Source: Pseudomonas sp. AB6
Lineage (GTDB): Bacteria > Pseudomonadota > Gammaproteobacteria > Pseudomonadales > Pseudomonadaceae
DNA: 64,000 nt
NCBI RefSeq assembly: GCF_034314105.1
Contig: NZ_JAVIWJ010000001.1
Location: forward strand, 3,287,501-3,351,500
Direction: 5' to 3'
A program made the translations under genes and the position numbers. Each line of letters starts with the position of its first letter. Position 1 is the stretch's first letter. Shown piece after piece: positions 1 to 7,850 of the stretch. The notes under the pieces were generated by a model, which was not told the origin of the DNA, made no database searches, and was given only the letters and a program-made list of their open reading frames with translations.

Positions 1-563
1 CTGGCGACCAAAGCCGATGAGACATTGCGCGCGACATTAACTCTATAATCGTTGGGAATGGAGCCGTCGGTATAATCTTTCGTTGAGGTCGTTGACTGCG
101 CCAGCAAGTAAGAGAGATAGGTAGCGGCATAGCGCGTCTGCCTATTTCCTACCGGATCCGGCAACTTCAAACACGTAATATTTCCGGTTGAGTTTGTTTT
201 ACTAAATCCGTAATAACCAGTGCCACATCGCCCATAACCTAAACTACTGAGTTGATAGTTGTCATTGGTCATATCCAAGGCGTTCAAGCCATTGCAGCTG
301 CTGTCCGAGTTGCAGGCATAGACGGATGGACGCCCAGTAGCGGTGGGGTCGTACCCTGTCGCCCAAATGATACTGTTCATGCTGCCGGAGTCATCCACCA
401 ACAGCATGACATTGGGCGTTACTGAACCAGCGCTCAACAATGGAGAGTCAGCCGGCGTAAAAGCGTAAACCGGGGCGGCAAGATACAGTCCTAAAAACAC
501 ACCTAAACCCAAGTTCAAGGTTCGCGTAAGGCTGGCGGCAGACTGCTTTTTATTTTTTGGCAT
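1..563 (-). CDS. pilY1: Type IV pilus tip adhesin/assembly factor PilY1, N-terminal part (cut by window edge)
   Basis: Reading the minus strand from the ATG at 563 gives an uninterrupted frame of 187 codons to the window edge. It starts with a basic stretch (MPKNKKQ) and a hydrophobic signal segment ending near AAPVYA, so the product is exported. Shortly after comes VDDSGS, the DxSxS metal-site (MIDAS) motif of a von Willebrand A domain. This motif, together with the position directly after pilX, identifies PilY1, a large pilus-associated protein for adhesion, surface sensing and pilus extension. The start overlaps the end of pilX by 14 bases, which suggests coupled translation. Several cysteines (CNSDSSC) are visible. 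The C-terminal beta-propeller with its calcium site would lie outside the window, so completeness cannot be judged. Confidence 0.88.
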   Translation of the reverse strand, partial: MPKNKKQSAASLTRTLNLGLGVFLGLYLAAPVYAFTPADSPLLSAGSVTPNVMLLVDDSGSMNSIIWATGYDPTATGRPSVYACNSDSSCNGLNALDMTNDNYQLSSLGYGRCGTGYYGFSKTNSTGNITCLKLPDPVGNRQTRYAATYLSYLLAQSTTSTKDYTDGSIPNDYRVNVARNVSSALVA

Positions 564-1047
564 AAATGCTCTCCAGCACGGTGCGTGAATTCCCCTGAAT
601 ACCCACTCCCGTTATTCGATACAGGATCGTAGAGCCACTACTCATGTTGATGGGGTCCATGGTTGTACCGATCATCTGTACTCCATAAAATCCATTACCA
701 ACGGCGACCCATACAACTCCAGAAACGCCACCCAAGCCACTCGATGTGAGAGTGGTAGAGTCCGAAGGAGGACTGCATTTGACGCTGGTGAGGGCGACGT
801 CACAGACCGGAATGCTATAGGCACTCGCCGAGACGGCGTTTTCACCGATCCGAAGCGCTGTTTCCGCTAACTGGAAAGATTGATTACGTAGCGTCACGCT
901 ACCCGCCATTTTCTCCTGCAAGGTTGCATTTTGCATGGATGAAATACCCAGCAACGTCAACAGCAGGAGAAATACCAAGCTCACCAAAAGCGCCATGCCA
1001 CGTTGCGATCTGCCGGCGCGTGTAACTTGAGGTCTATTCATTTTCAT
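550..1047 (-). CDS. pilX: Type IV pilus minor pilin PilX (copy 1)
   Basis: A 165-aa minor pilin. The start chosen is ATG 1047 (MKMNRPQ), 10 bases after pilW ends; an in-frame ATG at 1113 would extend into pilW and add residues unlike a pilin leader. The prepilin signature is RGMALLVSLVFLLLLTLLG, with PilD peptidase cleavage after the glycine. As usual for PilX/GspK-type minor pilins, position +5 is not glutamate. The NATLQEKMAG and RNQSFQLAETALRIGE motifs are characteristic of Pseudomonas PilX. PilX belongs to the inner-membrane priming complex (FimU-PilV-PilW-PilX-PilE with PilY1) that starts pilus assembly. A clear paralogue lies at 3517-4038. Confidence 0.92.
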   Translation of the reverse strand: MKMNRPQVTRAGRSQRGMALLVSLVFLLLLTLLGISSMQNATLQEKMAGSVTLRNQSFQLAETALRIGENAVSASAYSIPVCDVALTSVKCSPPSDSTTLTSSGLGGVSGVVWVAVGNGFYGVQMIGTTMDPINMSSGSTILYRITGVGIQGNSRTVLESIYAKK

Positions 1048-1057
1048 ACCAATTCCA

Positions 1058-1768
1058 CTACAGCAGCCTATTACGCAACGCTGCCACCACATTAAAAGTC
1101 TGATCTTTAACATTGTTGCTTGGGTCGGTCAGCGTAAGTGTCAAACGGATACTGCGAATATCAGCACTGGTCGGCGTAGCCGAATAGCTGCTAACGGCAG
1201 TGGCCGATAGGATGCCCGCCATACCGAAGGTAATATTGAATGCTTTTACATTGTTCACGAGCACCGCCGCCGCCGCGCCAGACCCCAAATACAGCTGATT
1301 ATTCTTAAAGGTGTAAACGACGTTTCGGATGGGGAACGCTACTTGCCCTGAAACGGGAGCCTTAACTCCGTCGTAGGCGGTGGCGGAAGTTACACAGTCA
1401 GAAACTATCGTCCAGGTAGGCGCGCCACCGTTGCTGCCAACGTCAGCGGTATTCATCGTCAGGATACTGGCCCCTGAAGCGTCGGTCGTGAAGCTAATTG
1501 GTGTATAAAAATTAGGAGTGAAATTGGACGAAGAACTCGCGTCTTTTACTGTAGCAAGACAGCCGAACATACCAACCATGCGTATCTCTTGCACCATCTT
1601 ACTCAGGGCATATCGAGCATCTTCCTGCATCGTAGCCGATGCATTTTGAGACACGTAGGTACCTCTGGCCGCGATGAATACCTGAATGATGCCCGCGACG
1701 ACAACCAAGCCGAGCACTAACGCAATCATCATTTCGATTAGACCGAATCCCTTTGCTTGCTTGCTCAT
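1058..1768 (-). CDS. pilW: Type IV pilus minor pilin PilW (copy 1)
   Basis: A 236-aa protein. The N-terminus KGFGLIEMMIALVLGLVV is a class III signal: cleavage after glycine, phenylalanine +1, glutamate +5, then a hydrophobic helix. The following block (MQEDARYALSKMVQEIRMVG with a nearby FGC) and the C-terminal DQTFNVVAALRNRL are PilW hallmarks. The start at 1768 overlaps the end of pilV (1765) by four bases as ATGA, indicating translational coupling. PilW is a core minor pilin needed for pilus initiation. The second copy at 4039-4719 shares the same three blocks. Confidence 0.92.
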   Translation of the reverse strand: MSKQAKGFGLIEMMIALVLGLVVVAGIIQVFIAARGTYVSQNASATMQEDARYALSKMVQEIRMVGMFGCLATVKDASSSSNFTPNFYTPISFTTDASGASILTMNTADVGSNGGAPTWTIVSDCVTSATAYDGVKAPVSGQVAFPIRNVVYTFKNNQLYLGSGAAAAVLVNNVKAFNITFGMAGILSATAVSSYSATPTSADIRSIRLTLTLTDPSNNVKDQTFNVVAALRNRLL

Positions 1769-2247
1769 GGAATCCCCAAATCAATGGCTACGCGACTAGT
1801 GAGGATGAACGATTGCGTTGAAGTGGCGGTACTGGCCGTGTTGTCCGCATTAGCACTGCTGGTAGCACGGGTGTCTAGCCAGGTGATCGCTATAGTCACC
1901 TCTCTGCCCACCACCGTAATAGATCGTTTTGAGCCCGCTCCCGCGAAGGCGGCGACATTCGCGGAAAAATCTGCAAGATCCTGATCGTGAGCAACGCTGA
2001 TATTTGCCGTCGGAGCCGCACCCGAAACGGCGAGGCTATAGTCAACGTCCGGATTTGCCCGAATCCGGTCCATCATGTCGTACGCAACGAAGCTGGCTTG
2101 ACTGGAGAGGGTAGAACTATCGGTGTATTTCAATGCATTGAGTTGAATGGCCGCTGCACCCAGCAGGCCTATAGCCAGAACAAGTACCGATATCAGCACT
2201 TCTACAAGAGTCGTCCCGGCCTGAGCGTGGTTCTTTCGGTCAGCCAT
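1765..2247 (-). CDS. pilV: Type IV pilus minor pilin PilV (copy 1)
   Basis: A 160-aa protein starting at ATG 2247 (MADRKNHAQ). That codon overlaps the stop of fimU as TGATG, a coupling arrangement; an upstream ATG at 2286 would sit inside fimU. The class III leader reads QAG then TTLVEVLISVLVLAIGLLG, with glutamate at +5. The AIQLNALKYTDSS and MMDRIRANP motifs are typical of PilV. The protein is a minor pilin of the priming complex. The next gene, pilW, begins inside its last codons. Confidence 0.92.
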   Translation of the reverse strand: MADRKNHAQAGTTLVEVLISVLVLAIGLLGAAAIQLNALKYTDSSTLSSQASFVAYDMMDRIRANPDVDYSLAVSGAAPTANISVAHDQDLADFSANVAAFAGAGSKRSITVVGREVTIAITWLDTRATSSANADNTASTATSTQSFILTSRVAIDLGIP

Positions 2248-2723
2248 CAACAAAGTCCGCCGACAACGATCCGGCCGTTCAAGCATGCCCTCACCGTTTG
2301 GGTGATAGTGCCCTGCGTGTAGGTCATATCGAGCTGAGTACTCGGCGCAGCAAGCCCGCCTAGATTATTGAAATCAATGGCAACAACGCCACTGTTTGAG
2401 CCACCGAGGACGACGACCGCCCCACTGCTCATAGCTGACACAAGTCGCAAGGGGATATTGGGCGCTGACGCGAGTACAACCTGCAGCTGACCACTCCAAG
2501 TGCCACCTACGGCACTGGGCATTACCCTGGTATTGACGCCACGATTGATTGCCTCTAAACGCGCATAGTTTAGCGCTCGCTGCAAGTCGCTGACCTCGGT
2601 ATCGGCTCTTGAACGCTGTATCGAACTCTGGAAGTTAGGAACTGCGATAGCCGCTGCAATCCCCAGGACTGCCACGGTAATTAACAATTCAACCAGGCTA
2701 AACCCTTTGGGGTGTCGGTGCAT
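2247..2723 (-). CDS. fimU: Minor pilin FimU (GspH/FimT family)
   Basis: A 158-aa protein with a short basic leader and KGFSLVELLITVAVLGIAAAIAVPNF: cleavage after glycine, phenylalanine +1, glutamate +5, and the AIAVPNF block of GspH/FimT pseudopilins. The C-terminal half is strand-rich and contains one cysteine pair (ACLNG...GGLC). As first gene of fimU-pilV-pilW-pilX-pilY1 it matches the established Pseudomonas operon. FimU is the GspH-like minor pilin that links the minor pilin subcomplex to the major pilin. The ATG at 2723 follows a GGAG ribosome-binding site. No FimU counterpart belongs to the second minor pilin set. Confidence 0.88.
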   Translation of the reverse strand: MHRHPKGFSLVELLITVAVLGIAAAIAVPNFQSSIQRSRADTEVSDLQRALNYARLEAINRGVNTRVMPSAVGGTWSGQLQVVLASAPNIPLRLVSAMSSGAVVVLGGSNSGVVAIDFNNLGGLAAPSTQLDMTYTQGTITQTVRACLNGRIVVGGLC

Positions 2724-3091
2724 TATGGGGCTCCTTGACGACCTGACTATAAGGCAGTAATACGCCGCAAAAATCTACCGTTAGATGTACGGTTATTTAA
2801 CAAGGATGAGTGCCCAGGCGATGCTCGATTGCTAGCGTTCAAACACACAATCTGCGTCAATCGAATAGTGTTTAGTCTTAGTGTGTGTATCCACTTAGTG
2901 ATTTGAGACCGCGTAATTGGAGCGGCGGACATCTTGCTCGGTCATTGCTTGCGTGCGGACGCCATGTCAGCTCGAGCTTTACACTGATGAATGAGGCTGA
3001 ACGCCGGGCCTGTAAGGTCAACAACATGATCTCGAATGTCCCCCGGCCAAGCAAAGCCCCTATGTTGAGCGTGGTTTACGCTGTGAAAATA
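2724..3091. other. Intergenic region upstream of fimU (368 bases)
   Basis: No convincing gene is seen on either strand. The region separates the end of pilE from the start of fimU, so it should carry the promoter and control sites of the fimU-pilVWXY1 operon. A TTATAG element about 30 bases before fimU on the minus strand could be a -10 box. A short inverted repeat, ACCGT-7-ACGGT, lies at 2777-2793. I could not recognise a clear AlgR-type site. No pilY1 remnant is evident, although that cannot be excluded without a translated search. Confidence 0.5.
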
Positions 3092-3520
3092 TTATCCCCA
3101 GCAATCATGGCTTGCCTCTGCCTCTTTGATATTCCGGCGCCGCCCAACGTTATCCACCACATACACACCACACCTGTCTCCATCCATCATCCCCGCCGCA
3201 ATCGGCGTTGCAGTCAACCTAAAGGCTTGTGCATCACGTTCAGCTATCACCCTGTAAAGCCTATTCCCCGGGGTGATTTCTAGCTCCACCGAAGGCGGTC
3301 CAATAATGTCTGCGTACTGCCCATTACGTGAGTAAAACCTCTCCAATTGCTGCGTCTTGTCGCTGAGTAAGCCGACGATATCAGAGCGGTGGGCGCGCTT
3401 CAGGGAGTCGGTGTAGCTGGGATAACCGAGGGCGGCGAGTATGCCAATAATGGTCACGACGATTAGCAATTCAATCACCGTAAAGCCCTTTTCACGCATG
3501 GCGACAGCGCTCGGGCTCAT
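3092..3520 (-). CDS. pilE: Type IV minor pilin PilE
   Basis: A 142-aa pilin. The class III leader MREKG is followed by FTVIELLIVVTIIGILAALGYPSY, a textbook PilD site with +5 glutamate. The YPSYTDSLKRAHRSD block and the C-terminal disulphide-loop cysteines (DRCGVYVV and HDCWG) match Pseudomonas PilE. ATG 3520 is chosen because it overlaps the stop of the upstream pilX copy as ATGA; the ATG at 3499 would give a shorter leader and is also possible. In the usual Pseudomonas cluster pilE follows pilY1/pilY2. Here it directly follows the second pilX with no pilY1 between. Confidence 0.88.
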   Translation of the reverse strand: MSPSAVAMREKGFTVIELLIVVTIIGILAALGYPSYTDSLKRAHRSDIVGLLSDKTQQLERFYSRNGQYADIIGPPSVELEITPGNRLYRVIAERDAQAFRLTATPIAAGMMDGDRCGVYVVDNVGRRRNIKEAEASHDCWG

Positions 3521-4038
3521 TGTATTTGCCGCCACATGATGCGGCGATCCAATGCGTAAACGCTCTCTAGTACTGTTCTGGACCTGCCTTGAATACCCAC
3601 GCCAGTTACTCGATATAACGTCCATATTTTTGGCTCCGTCCCTTCTATTGGCGATGGCACATTTAACGGCTCGGTTGTTTCAGCAAAGTTTTGAACGGCG
3701 TAGAAACCTCCTTTAATCGCTATCCATGTCACGCCGGAGGTTGGGTTCGCGCCCGGCATAGTGACGTCAAACGCCTCTTGCGGAGGCGCGCAGGAGACGA
3801 TGGCTATGCAGCGGGCCAGCGAGTATCCCGGCTGTTGCACCGCAGATTCGCCGATTCGCAAGGCAGCTTCTGCCGCCTGAAATGACTGATTACGCAGCTT
3901 TACGCTACCGGCCATTTTTTCCTGGAGGGTGGCGTTTTTCAGAGATGAAAGGCCGATGAGAGTCATCAGCAGCAGAAACACCAAGCTGATCAATAGGACA
4001 GTGCCGCGCTGGCGGTACATGCTCATTAGAGGCTTCAT
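3517..4038 (-). CDS. pilX: Type IV pilus minor pilin PilX (copy 2)
   Basis: A 173-aa paralogue of the PilX at 550-1047. The shared framework includes RGTVLLISLVFLLLMTLIG, NATLQEKMAG, RNQSFQAAEAALRIGE and, near the C-terminus, YRVTGVGIQG-SRTVLES-YA. Position +5 after the cleavage glycine is not glutamate, as in copy 1. The ATG lies immediately next to the stop of pilW copy 2 (TAGATG) and has GGGG just upstream. The C-terminus carries a different tail (LDRRIMWRQIQ) from the KK end of copy 1, and its last codons overlap pilE. Copy 2 would supply an alternative PilX subunit; whether both copies are expressed cannot be read from sequence. Confidence 0.88.
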   Translation of the reverse strand: MKPLMSMYRQRGTVLLISLVFLLLMTLIGLSSLKNATLQEKMAGSVKLRNQSFQAAEAALRIGESAVQQPGYSLARCIAIVSCAPPQEAFDVTMPGANPTSGVTWIAIKGGFYAVQNFAETTEPLNVPSPIEGTEPKIWTLYRVTGVGIQGRSRTVLESVYALDRRIMWRQIQ

Positions 4039-4719
4039 CTACCCCAGCCTGTTGCGCAATGCGGCAACGACCATGAAGGTTTGGTCTTTAACCCGTTTAG
4101 CTGGGTCGCTCAGCGTGAGGTTTAAGCGAACGCTTCGAATCAGCTCAGGATTGACGGGATTGGCGCTGTAGTGTGAAACCGACCTGTCTTCCACAGTATT
4201 GGCCACGCCAAACAGCACCGAGAACGCACTAACATTTTTAATCAACCCGCTGATCTCACTGTTGCGCCGGTTGTAGGTATAGGTAACTTCCCGGATCGGG
4301 AATTTCATTTGTCCGAGACCCGGATCATGGTCTCCAGCGTAAGCTGTGGCGGATGACTCACAGTCGGATATAACGACCCAATCGGATTTACCGCCGGTAG
4401 TGCCAACATCAGCAGTGATCAGGGTCAACGTTTGCTTAGCGTTGTCCCAACGAATTGGCGTTTGCCTAGCCGCGCTAAAGCCTTTGCCAACATCATCTAT
4501 GGTTTTCAGGCAACCAAACATGCCGACCATGCGGATTTCCTGAAGCATTTTACTCAGTAGAAATCGTGCATCTTCTTGCATGAACGCCGCGGCGGTTTGG
4601 CTGACGTAAGTGTTTTTGGTGCCTATGAACAGCTGAGTCAAACCTAGGGTGATGACCAACCCCAAGGTCATCGCCAGCATAATTTCGACTAGGCCGAAGC
4701 CGCTGGATACTAACTTCAT
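4039..4719 (-). CDS. pilW: Type IV pilus minor pilin PilW (copy 2)
   Basis: A 226-aa paralogue of the PilW at 1058-1768. The leader is SSGFGLVEIMLAMTLGLV (cleavage after glycine, +5 glutamate), followed by MQEDARFLLSKMLQEIRMVG, FGC, and the C-terminal DQTFMVVAALRNRLG. The start overlaps the stop of pilV copy 2 as ATGA. Middle regions differ clearly from copy 1 while the ends are conserved, the pattern expected for an old duplication or for exchange of the pilin head region. The set pilV2-pilW2-pilX2-pilE is tightly packed and probably one transcript. Confidence 0.88.
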   Translation of the reverse strand: MKLVSSGFGLVEIMLAMTLGLVITLGLTQLFIGTKNTYVSQTAAAFMQEDARFLLSKMLQEIRMVGMFGCLKTIDDVGKGFSAARQTPIRWDNAKQTLTLITADVGTTGGKSDWVVISDCESSATAYAGDHDPGLGQMKFPIREVTYTYNRRNSEISGLIKNVSAFSVLFGVANTVEDRSVSHYSANPVNPELIRSVRLNLTLSDPAKRVKDQTFMVVAALRNRLG

Positions 4720-5177
4720 GGACGCCCCTGCGAATCAACCGCCACGCGGCTGCTCAAACTGAACGTCTGCATGTCACCGAGAGCATTGGCGGCTCTGGAA
4801 TCGTTCCAAGTGATGGTGATGTCAATGTTCCGCCCGACGACGGTAATGCTAGCGTCGGCGTCGCTGCCCGCGAGCAGGTTGATGCTATTAGCAAAGTCAT
4901 AGAGATCCTGGTCACGAGGCATAGCAAGGTTGCCAAAGACGGGAGCAGCCGCCAGTGAAGTCAGGGTGTAGTCGGCATACGGGTTGGCACGCATGCGCTC
5001 AATTATGTCGTGCGCGACGAAACTGACGTGACTGTGCAGCATCGCACTATCGGTGTACTTCAACGCATTGAGCTGCACTGCTGCTGCCCCGAGCAAGCCG
5101 ATAGCTACAATCAGCAGAGAAACCAGCACTTCGATCAACGTCATTCCGGTTTGAAAATGTCTGTTTCCCTCACGCAT
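4716..5177 (-). CDS. pilV: Type IV pilus minor pilin PilV (copy 2)
   Basis: A 153-aa paralogue of the PilV at 1765-2247. It begins MREGNRHFQTG and continues MTLIEVLVSLLIVAIGLLG, with cleavage after the glycine and +5 glutamate. The AVQLNALKYTDSA and IIERMRANPYADY motifs repeat those of copy 1. ATG 5177 gives a leader of normal length; in-frame ATGs at 5213 and 5303 would make unusually long leaders. It is the first gene of the second minor pilin set and is divergent from fimT, with about 200 bases between them for promoters. Confidence 0.87.
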   Translation of the reverse strand: MREGNRHFQTGMTLIEVLVSLLIVAIGLLGAAAVQLNALKYTDSAMLHSHVSFVAHDIIERMRANPYADYTLTSLAAAPVFGNLAMPRDQDLYDFANSINLLAGSDADASITVVGRNIDITITWNDSRAANALGDMQTFSLSSRVAVDSQGRP

Positions 5178-5383
5178 AAGCAGGCTCCGTCCAAAAACAT
5201 TTCGTCCGACCATTGAAGTCGATGAAACGGGAAGTGGGGAGCGGATCTGCAGCCTGATTTGTAACTCTTTAGGTGCTGGCCATTGCGAAATAAAGACTGA
5301 CAATTCACGCCAGCACAGGGGCTAGGAACCAGCGTGAATGAGGTGTTTGCTAGCTGACCTGACCGCAGGCAAGGACGCAAAGC

Positions 5384-5878
5384 ATGAAGCAAGCAGGTGT
5401 TGGGCTTATCCAGTTAATGGCCGGAGTGGCATTGATTGCCGTTGCCGCGCAACTGGCGGTTCCGGGGTTTGGGCAATTGGTTGAGTCTCAGCGGCGAACG
5501 GAGGTCGCTAACCAGCTAGCCAGCGCGCTACGATCTGCGCGCACCGAGGCGATCTTGCGCAACACGCCGGTTTTGGTTCATGCGATAGACGACAACTGGA
5601 GCTTTGGATGGCGAATTATGCTCGAGCACAAAGCCGCAGGAGGAGAGTATGGCGAGGTATTGCAGGAGCACATCAGCAGCGGAAAAACACCGATTACTGG
5701 CAACTTTCGAGGAAAACCTTACGTGCGGTTCAACGGCTTGGGTTCCGCTTTGACCAGCAACGGAACACTGCTGGTCTGCGAAATCCAAAAGCCCATCAGC
5801 CATTACCAGATAGTGGTTGCGGCCAGCGGAAGGGTTCGGTTAGAGAGCAACAAAGCCCGTCAGCAAACCTGTCGCTAA
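5384..5878 (+). CDS. fimT: FimT-like pseudopilin (GspH/FimT family), +5 position is glutamine
   Basis: A 164-aa protein with a leader MKQAG and hydrophobic helix VGLIQLMAGVALIAVAAQLA, then VPGFGQLVESQRRTEVANQL, the conserved GspH/FimT N-terminal block. The remaining part has strand-rich segments, two cysteines (LLVCEIQ and the end QQTCR) and a C-terminal SGRVRLES. GRVR fits the GRxR motif reported for DNA-binding FimT proteins in natural transformation. Oddly, the residue at +5 after the presumed PilD site is glutamine (codon CAG), where nearly all type IV pilins have glutamate. AAGGA upstream supports the ATG. It runs opposite to the other pilin genes and ends six bases from ispH, in convergent orientation. 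Confidence 0.8.
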   Translation: MKQAGVGLIQLMAGVALIAVAAQLAVPGFGQLVESQRRTEVANQLASALRSARTEAILRNTPVLVHAIDDNWSFGWRIMLEHKAAGGEYGEVLQEHISSGKTPITGNFRGKPYVRFNGLGSALTSNGTLLVCEIQKPISHYQIVVAASGRVRLESNKARQQTCR

Positions 5879-5884
5879 CCAACC

Positions 5885-6832
5885 TCACAATAACGACTTG
5901 ACTCGCAACTCTTTGGGCATCGAAAAGGTGATGTTCTCTGCACGTCCTGCCAACTCGTCAGCGCCGGTCGCGCCCCAGGCTTGCAGTTGCTCAATCACGC
6001 CGCGCACCAGCACTTCGGGTGCCGAGGCACCTGCGGTAATACCGATGCGCTCTACCCCATCGAACCAGCTGCGTTGCATGTCTTCGGCACCGTCGATCAA
6101 GTAGGCCGGTGTCGACAAGCGTTCTGCCAACTCGCGCAAACGGTTGGAGTTTGAACTGTTTGGGCTGCCGACAACTAACACCACGTCGCACTCGCTCGCC
6201 AATTGTTTGACTGCATCCTGGCGATTTTGCGTGGCGTAACAGATGTCGTCTTTACGCGGGCCGCCGATGCTCGGGAAGCGTTTGCGCAAGGCATCAATCA
6301 CCCGGCCAGTGTCGTCCATAGACAACGTCGTTTGGGTGACAAACGCGAGACTCTCAGGATTATTCACTTGAAGATTGGCGACATCGTCTTCGTCTTCCAC
6401 CAGATAAATTGCGCCACCATTGGTGCCATCGTACTGGCCCATGGTGCCTTCAACTTCTGGATGGCCTTCGTGACCGATAAGAATACACTCTCGGCCGTCA
6501 CGGCTATACCGCGCAACCTCAATATGGACCTTGGTTACCAGCGGGCATGTGGCGTCGAATACTTTCAAGCCCCGACCGGAGGCTTCGGTGCGTACAGCTT
6601 GAGACACCCCATGGGCACTGAAAATGACAATGACGTCGTCAGGCACCTGATTGAGCTCTTCGACGAAAATCGCGCCACGGGCACGGAGGTCTTCGACGAC
6701 AAATTTGTTGTGAACCACTTCGTGGCGCACGTAGATCGGCGGGCCAAAGACTTCCAGGGCACGATTGACGATCTCAATCGCCCGGTCTACTCCAGCACAG
6801 AAGCCACGGGGGTTAGCGAGTTTGATTTGCAT
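5885..6832 (-). CDS. ispH: 4-hydroxy-3-methylbut-2-enyl diphosphate reductase IspH
   Basis: A 315-aa iron-sulfur enzyme catalysing the last step of the MEP isoprenoid pathway: HMBPP to IPP and DMAPP. Starting at ATG 6832 ([14 protein letters not shown]) gives the family's normal length; the in-frame ATG at 6889 adds 19 unrelated residues. The three cluster cysteines are seen in GFCAG (C12), FDATCPLV and DDICYATQ. Substrate-site histidines appear in [10 protein letters not shown] and [11 protein letters not shown], and [10 protein letters not shown] is conserved. It is the last gene of the ribF-ileS-lspA-fkpB-ispH run. Confidence 0.97.
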   Translation of the reverse strand: MQIKLANPRGFCAGVDRAIEIVNRALEVFGPPIYVRHEVVHNKFVVEDLRARGAIFVEELNQVPDDVIVIFSAHGVSQAVRTEASGRGLKVFDATCPLVTKVHIEVARYSRDGRECILIGHEGHPEVEGTMGQYDGTNGGAIYLVEDEDDVANLQVNNPESLAFVTQTTLSMDDTGRVIDALRKRFPSIGGPRKDDICYATQNRQDAVKQLASECDVVLVVGSPNSSNSNRLRELAERLSTPAYLIDGAEDMQRSWFDGVERIGITAGASAPEVLVRGVIEQLQAWGATGADELAGRAENITFSMPKELRVKSLL

Positions 6833-6889
6833 AAGGGGCCTCGTTTCTACGCGCTGGAAAGATAGGGCATCTGATCGAACTTGATTCAC

Positions 6890-7357
6890 TCAGAGCGCCT
6901 TGACCTCAAAAATTTCCACTTCGAAGGTCAGTGTTTTGCCGGCCAGCGGGTGGTTAAAGTCGATGGTCACTTGAGCATCATCAAAAGCTTGAACGATACC
7001 CGGAAGCTCAGTGTTGGCGGCATCGTTGAAAATGACCAATAAGCCATCAGACAGCTCCATGCCCTGAAACTGCGAACGCGCAATAATTTGCACATTTTGC
7101 GGGTTCGGCTGCCCGAAAGCATTTTCTGGCAGCACTTCAACGGTGCGTTTGTCACCGGCTTTGAAGCCAAATATCGCCAGTTCAAAGCCCGGCAGTAAAC
7201 TGCCGTCACCGACCTTGAACGTCGCCGGTGCTTTATCAAACGTGCTGTCTACGGTATCGCCGTTTTCCAGGCGCAGGGCGAAATGCAGGGTAACTTCCGT
7301 GTTCTGGCCGATACGTTGCTCGTTCGGCGAGCCTTGAGCCAAAGACTGTTCAGTCAT
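6890..7357 (-). CDS. fkpB: FKBP-type peptidyl-prolyl isomerase FkpB/SlpA
   Basis: A 155-aa SlyD-like FKBP prolyl isomerase. ATG 7357 has GGAGA eight bases upstream and lies within the end of lspA (8-base overlap); longer in-frame starts fall inside lspA. The FKBP core is visible in the segments VTLHFALRLENGDTVDSTF, the VGDGSLLPGFE block and GDKRTVEVLPENAFGQPNPQ. The inserted IF-type chaperone flap lies in the middle, and the C-terminus is NHPLAGKTLTFEVEIFEV. The position between lspA and ispH is the standard enterobacterial and Pseudomonas arrangement. Confidence 0.95.
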   Translation of the reverse strand: MTEQSLAQGSPNEQRIGQNTEVTLHFALRLENGDTVDSTFDKAPATFKVGDGSLLPGFELAIFGFKAGDKRTVEVLPENAFGQPNPQNVQIIARSQFQGMELSDGLLVIFNDAANTELPGIVQAFDDAQVTIDFNHPLAGKTLTFEVEIFEVKAL

Positions 7358-7850
7358 GAACGGGTTCTCCAGATTTTTTACTTTTGAACATGTCCAGCGC
7401 CAACATGACAGCACCGACGGTAATCGCGCTATCTGCAAGGTTGAACGCAGGGAAATACCAGCGGTTCTGCCAATGCACCAAAATAAAATCGATGACATGA
7501 CCTAACACAATACGATCATAAAGATTACCCAAGGCGCCACCCAAAACCAGCGCCAACGCCACTGCCAACCAGGTTTCACCTTGGCCAAGTCGTTTTAGCC
7601 AAACTACTAGCACAGCACTGACGACCACTGCGATCATTGCGAACAACCAACGCTGCCAGCCGGAACCGTCAGCGAGAAAACTGAACGCAGCTCCGGTGTT
7701 GTAGGCCAGGGTCCAACTGAAATAGTCAGGAATGACAATAATTTGCTGATAAAGGGTTAATCCGTGCGCGAAGTAGAACTTGCTGACTTGGTCAATGACC
7801 AACACCAGCACGCTCAACCAGAGCCAGCTCAAGCGGCCTGAGTTAGGCAT
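7350..7850 (-). CDS. lspA: Lipoprotein signal peptidase LspA
   Basis: A 166-aa inner-membrane aspartyl protease that removes signal peptides from diacylglyceryl-modified prolipoproteins. Four hydrophobic helices are evident. The conserved catalytic motifs are GNLYDRI (first aspartate) and FNLADSAIT (second aspartate), with YNTGAAFS also present. ATG 7850 (MPNSGRLSW) has GAGGTG nine bases upstream inside the last codons of ileS and overlaps it by eight bases, so translation is probably coupled. The ATG at 7898 would lie well inside ileS. Confidence 0.96.
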   Translation of the reverse strand: MPNSGRLSWLWLSVLVLVIDQVSKFYFAHGLTLYQQIIVIPDYFSWTLAYNTGAAFSFLADGSGWQRWLFAMIAVVVSAVLVVWLKRLGQGETWLAVALALVLGGALGNLYDRIVLGHVIDFILVHWQNRWYFPAFNLADSAITVGAVMLALDMFKSKKSGEPVHD

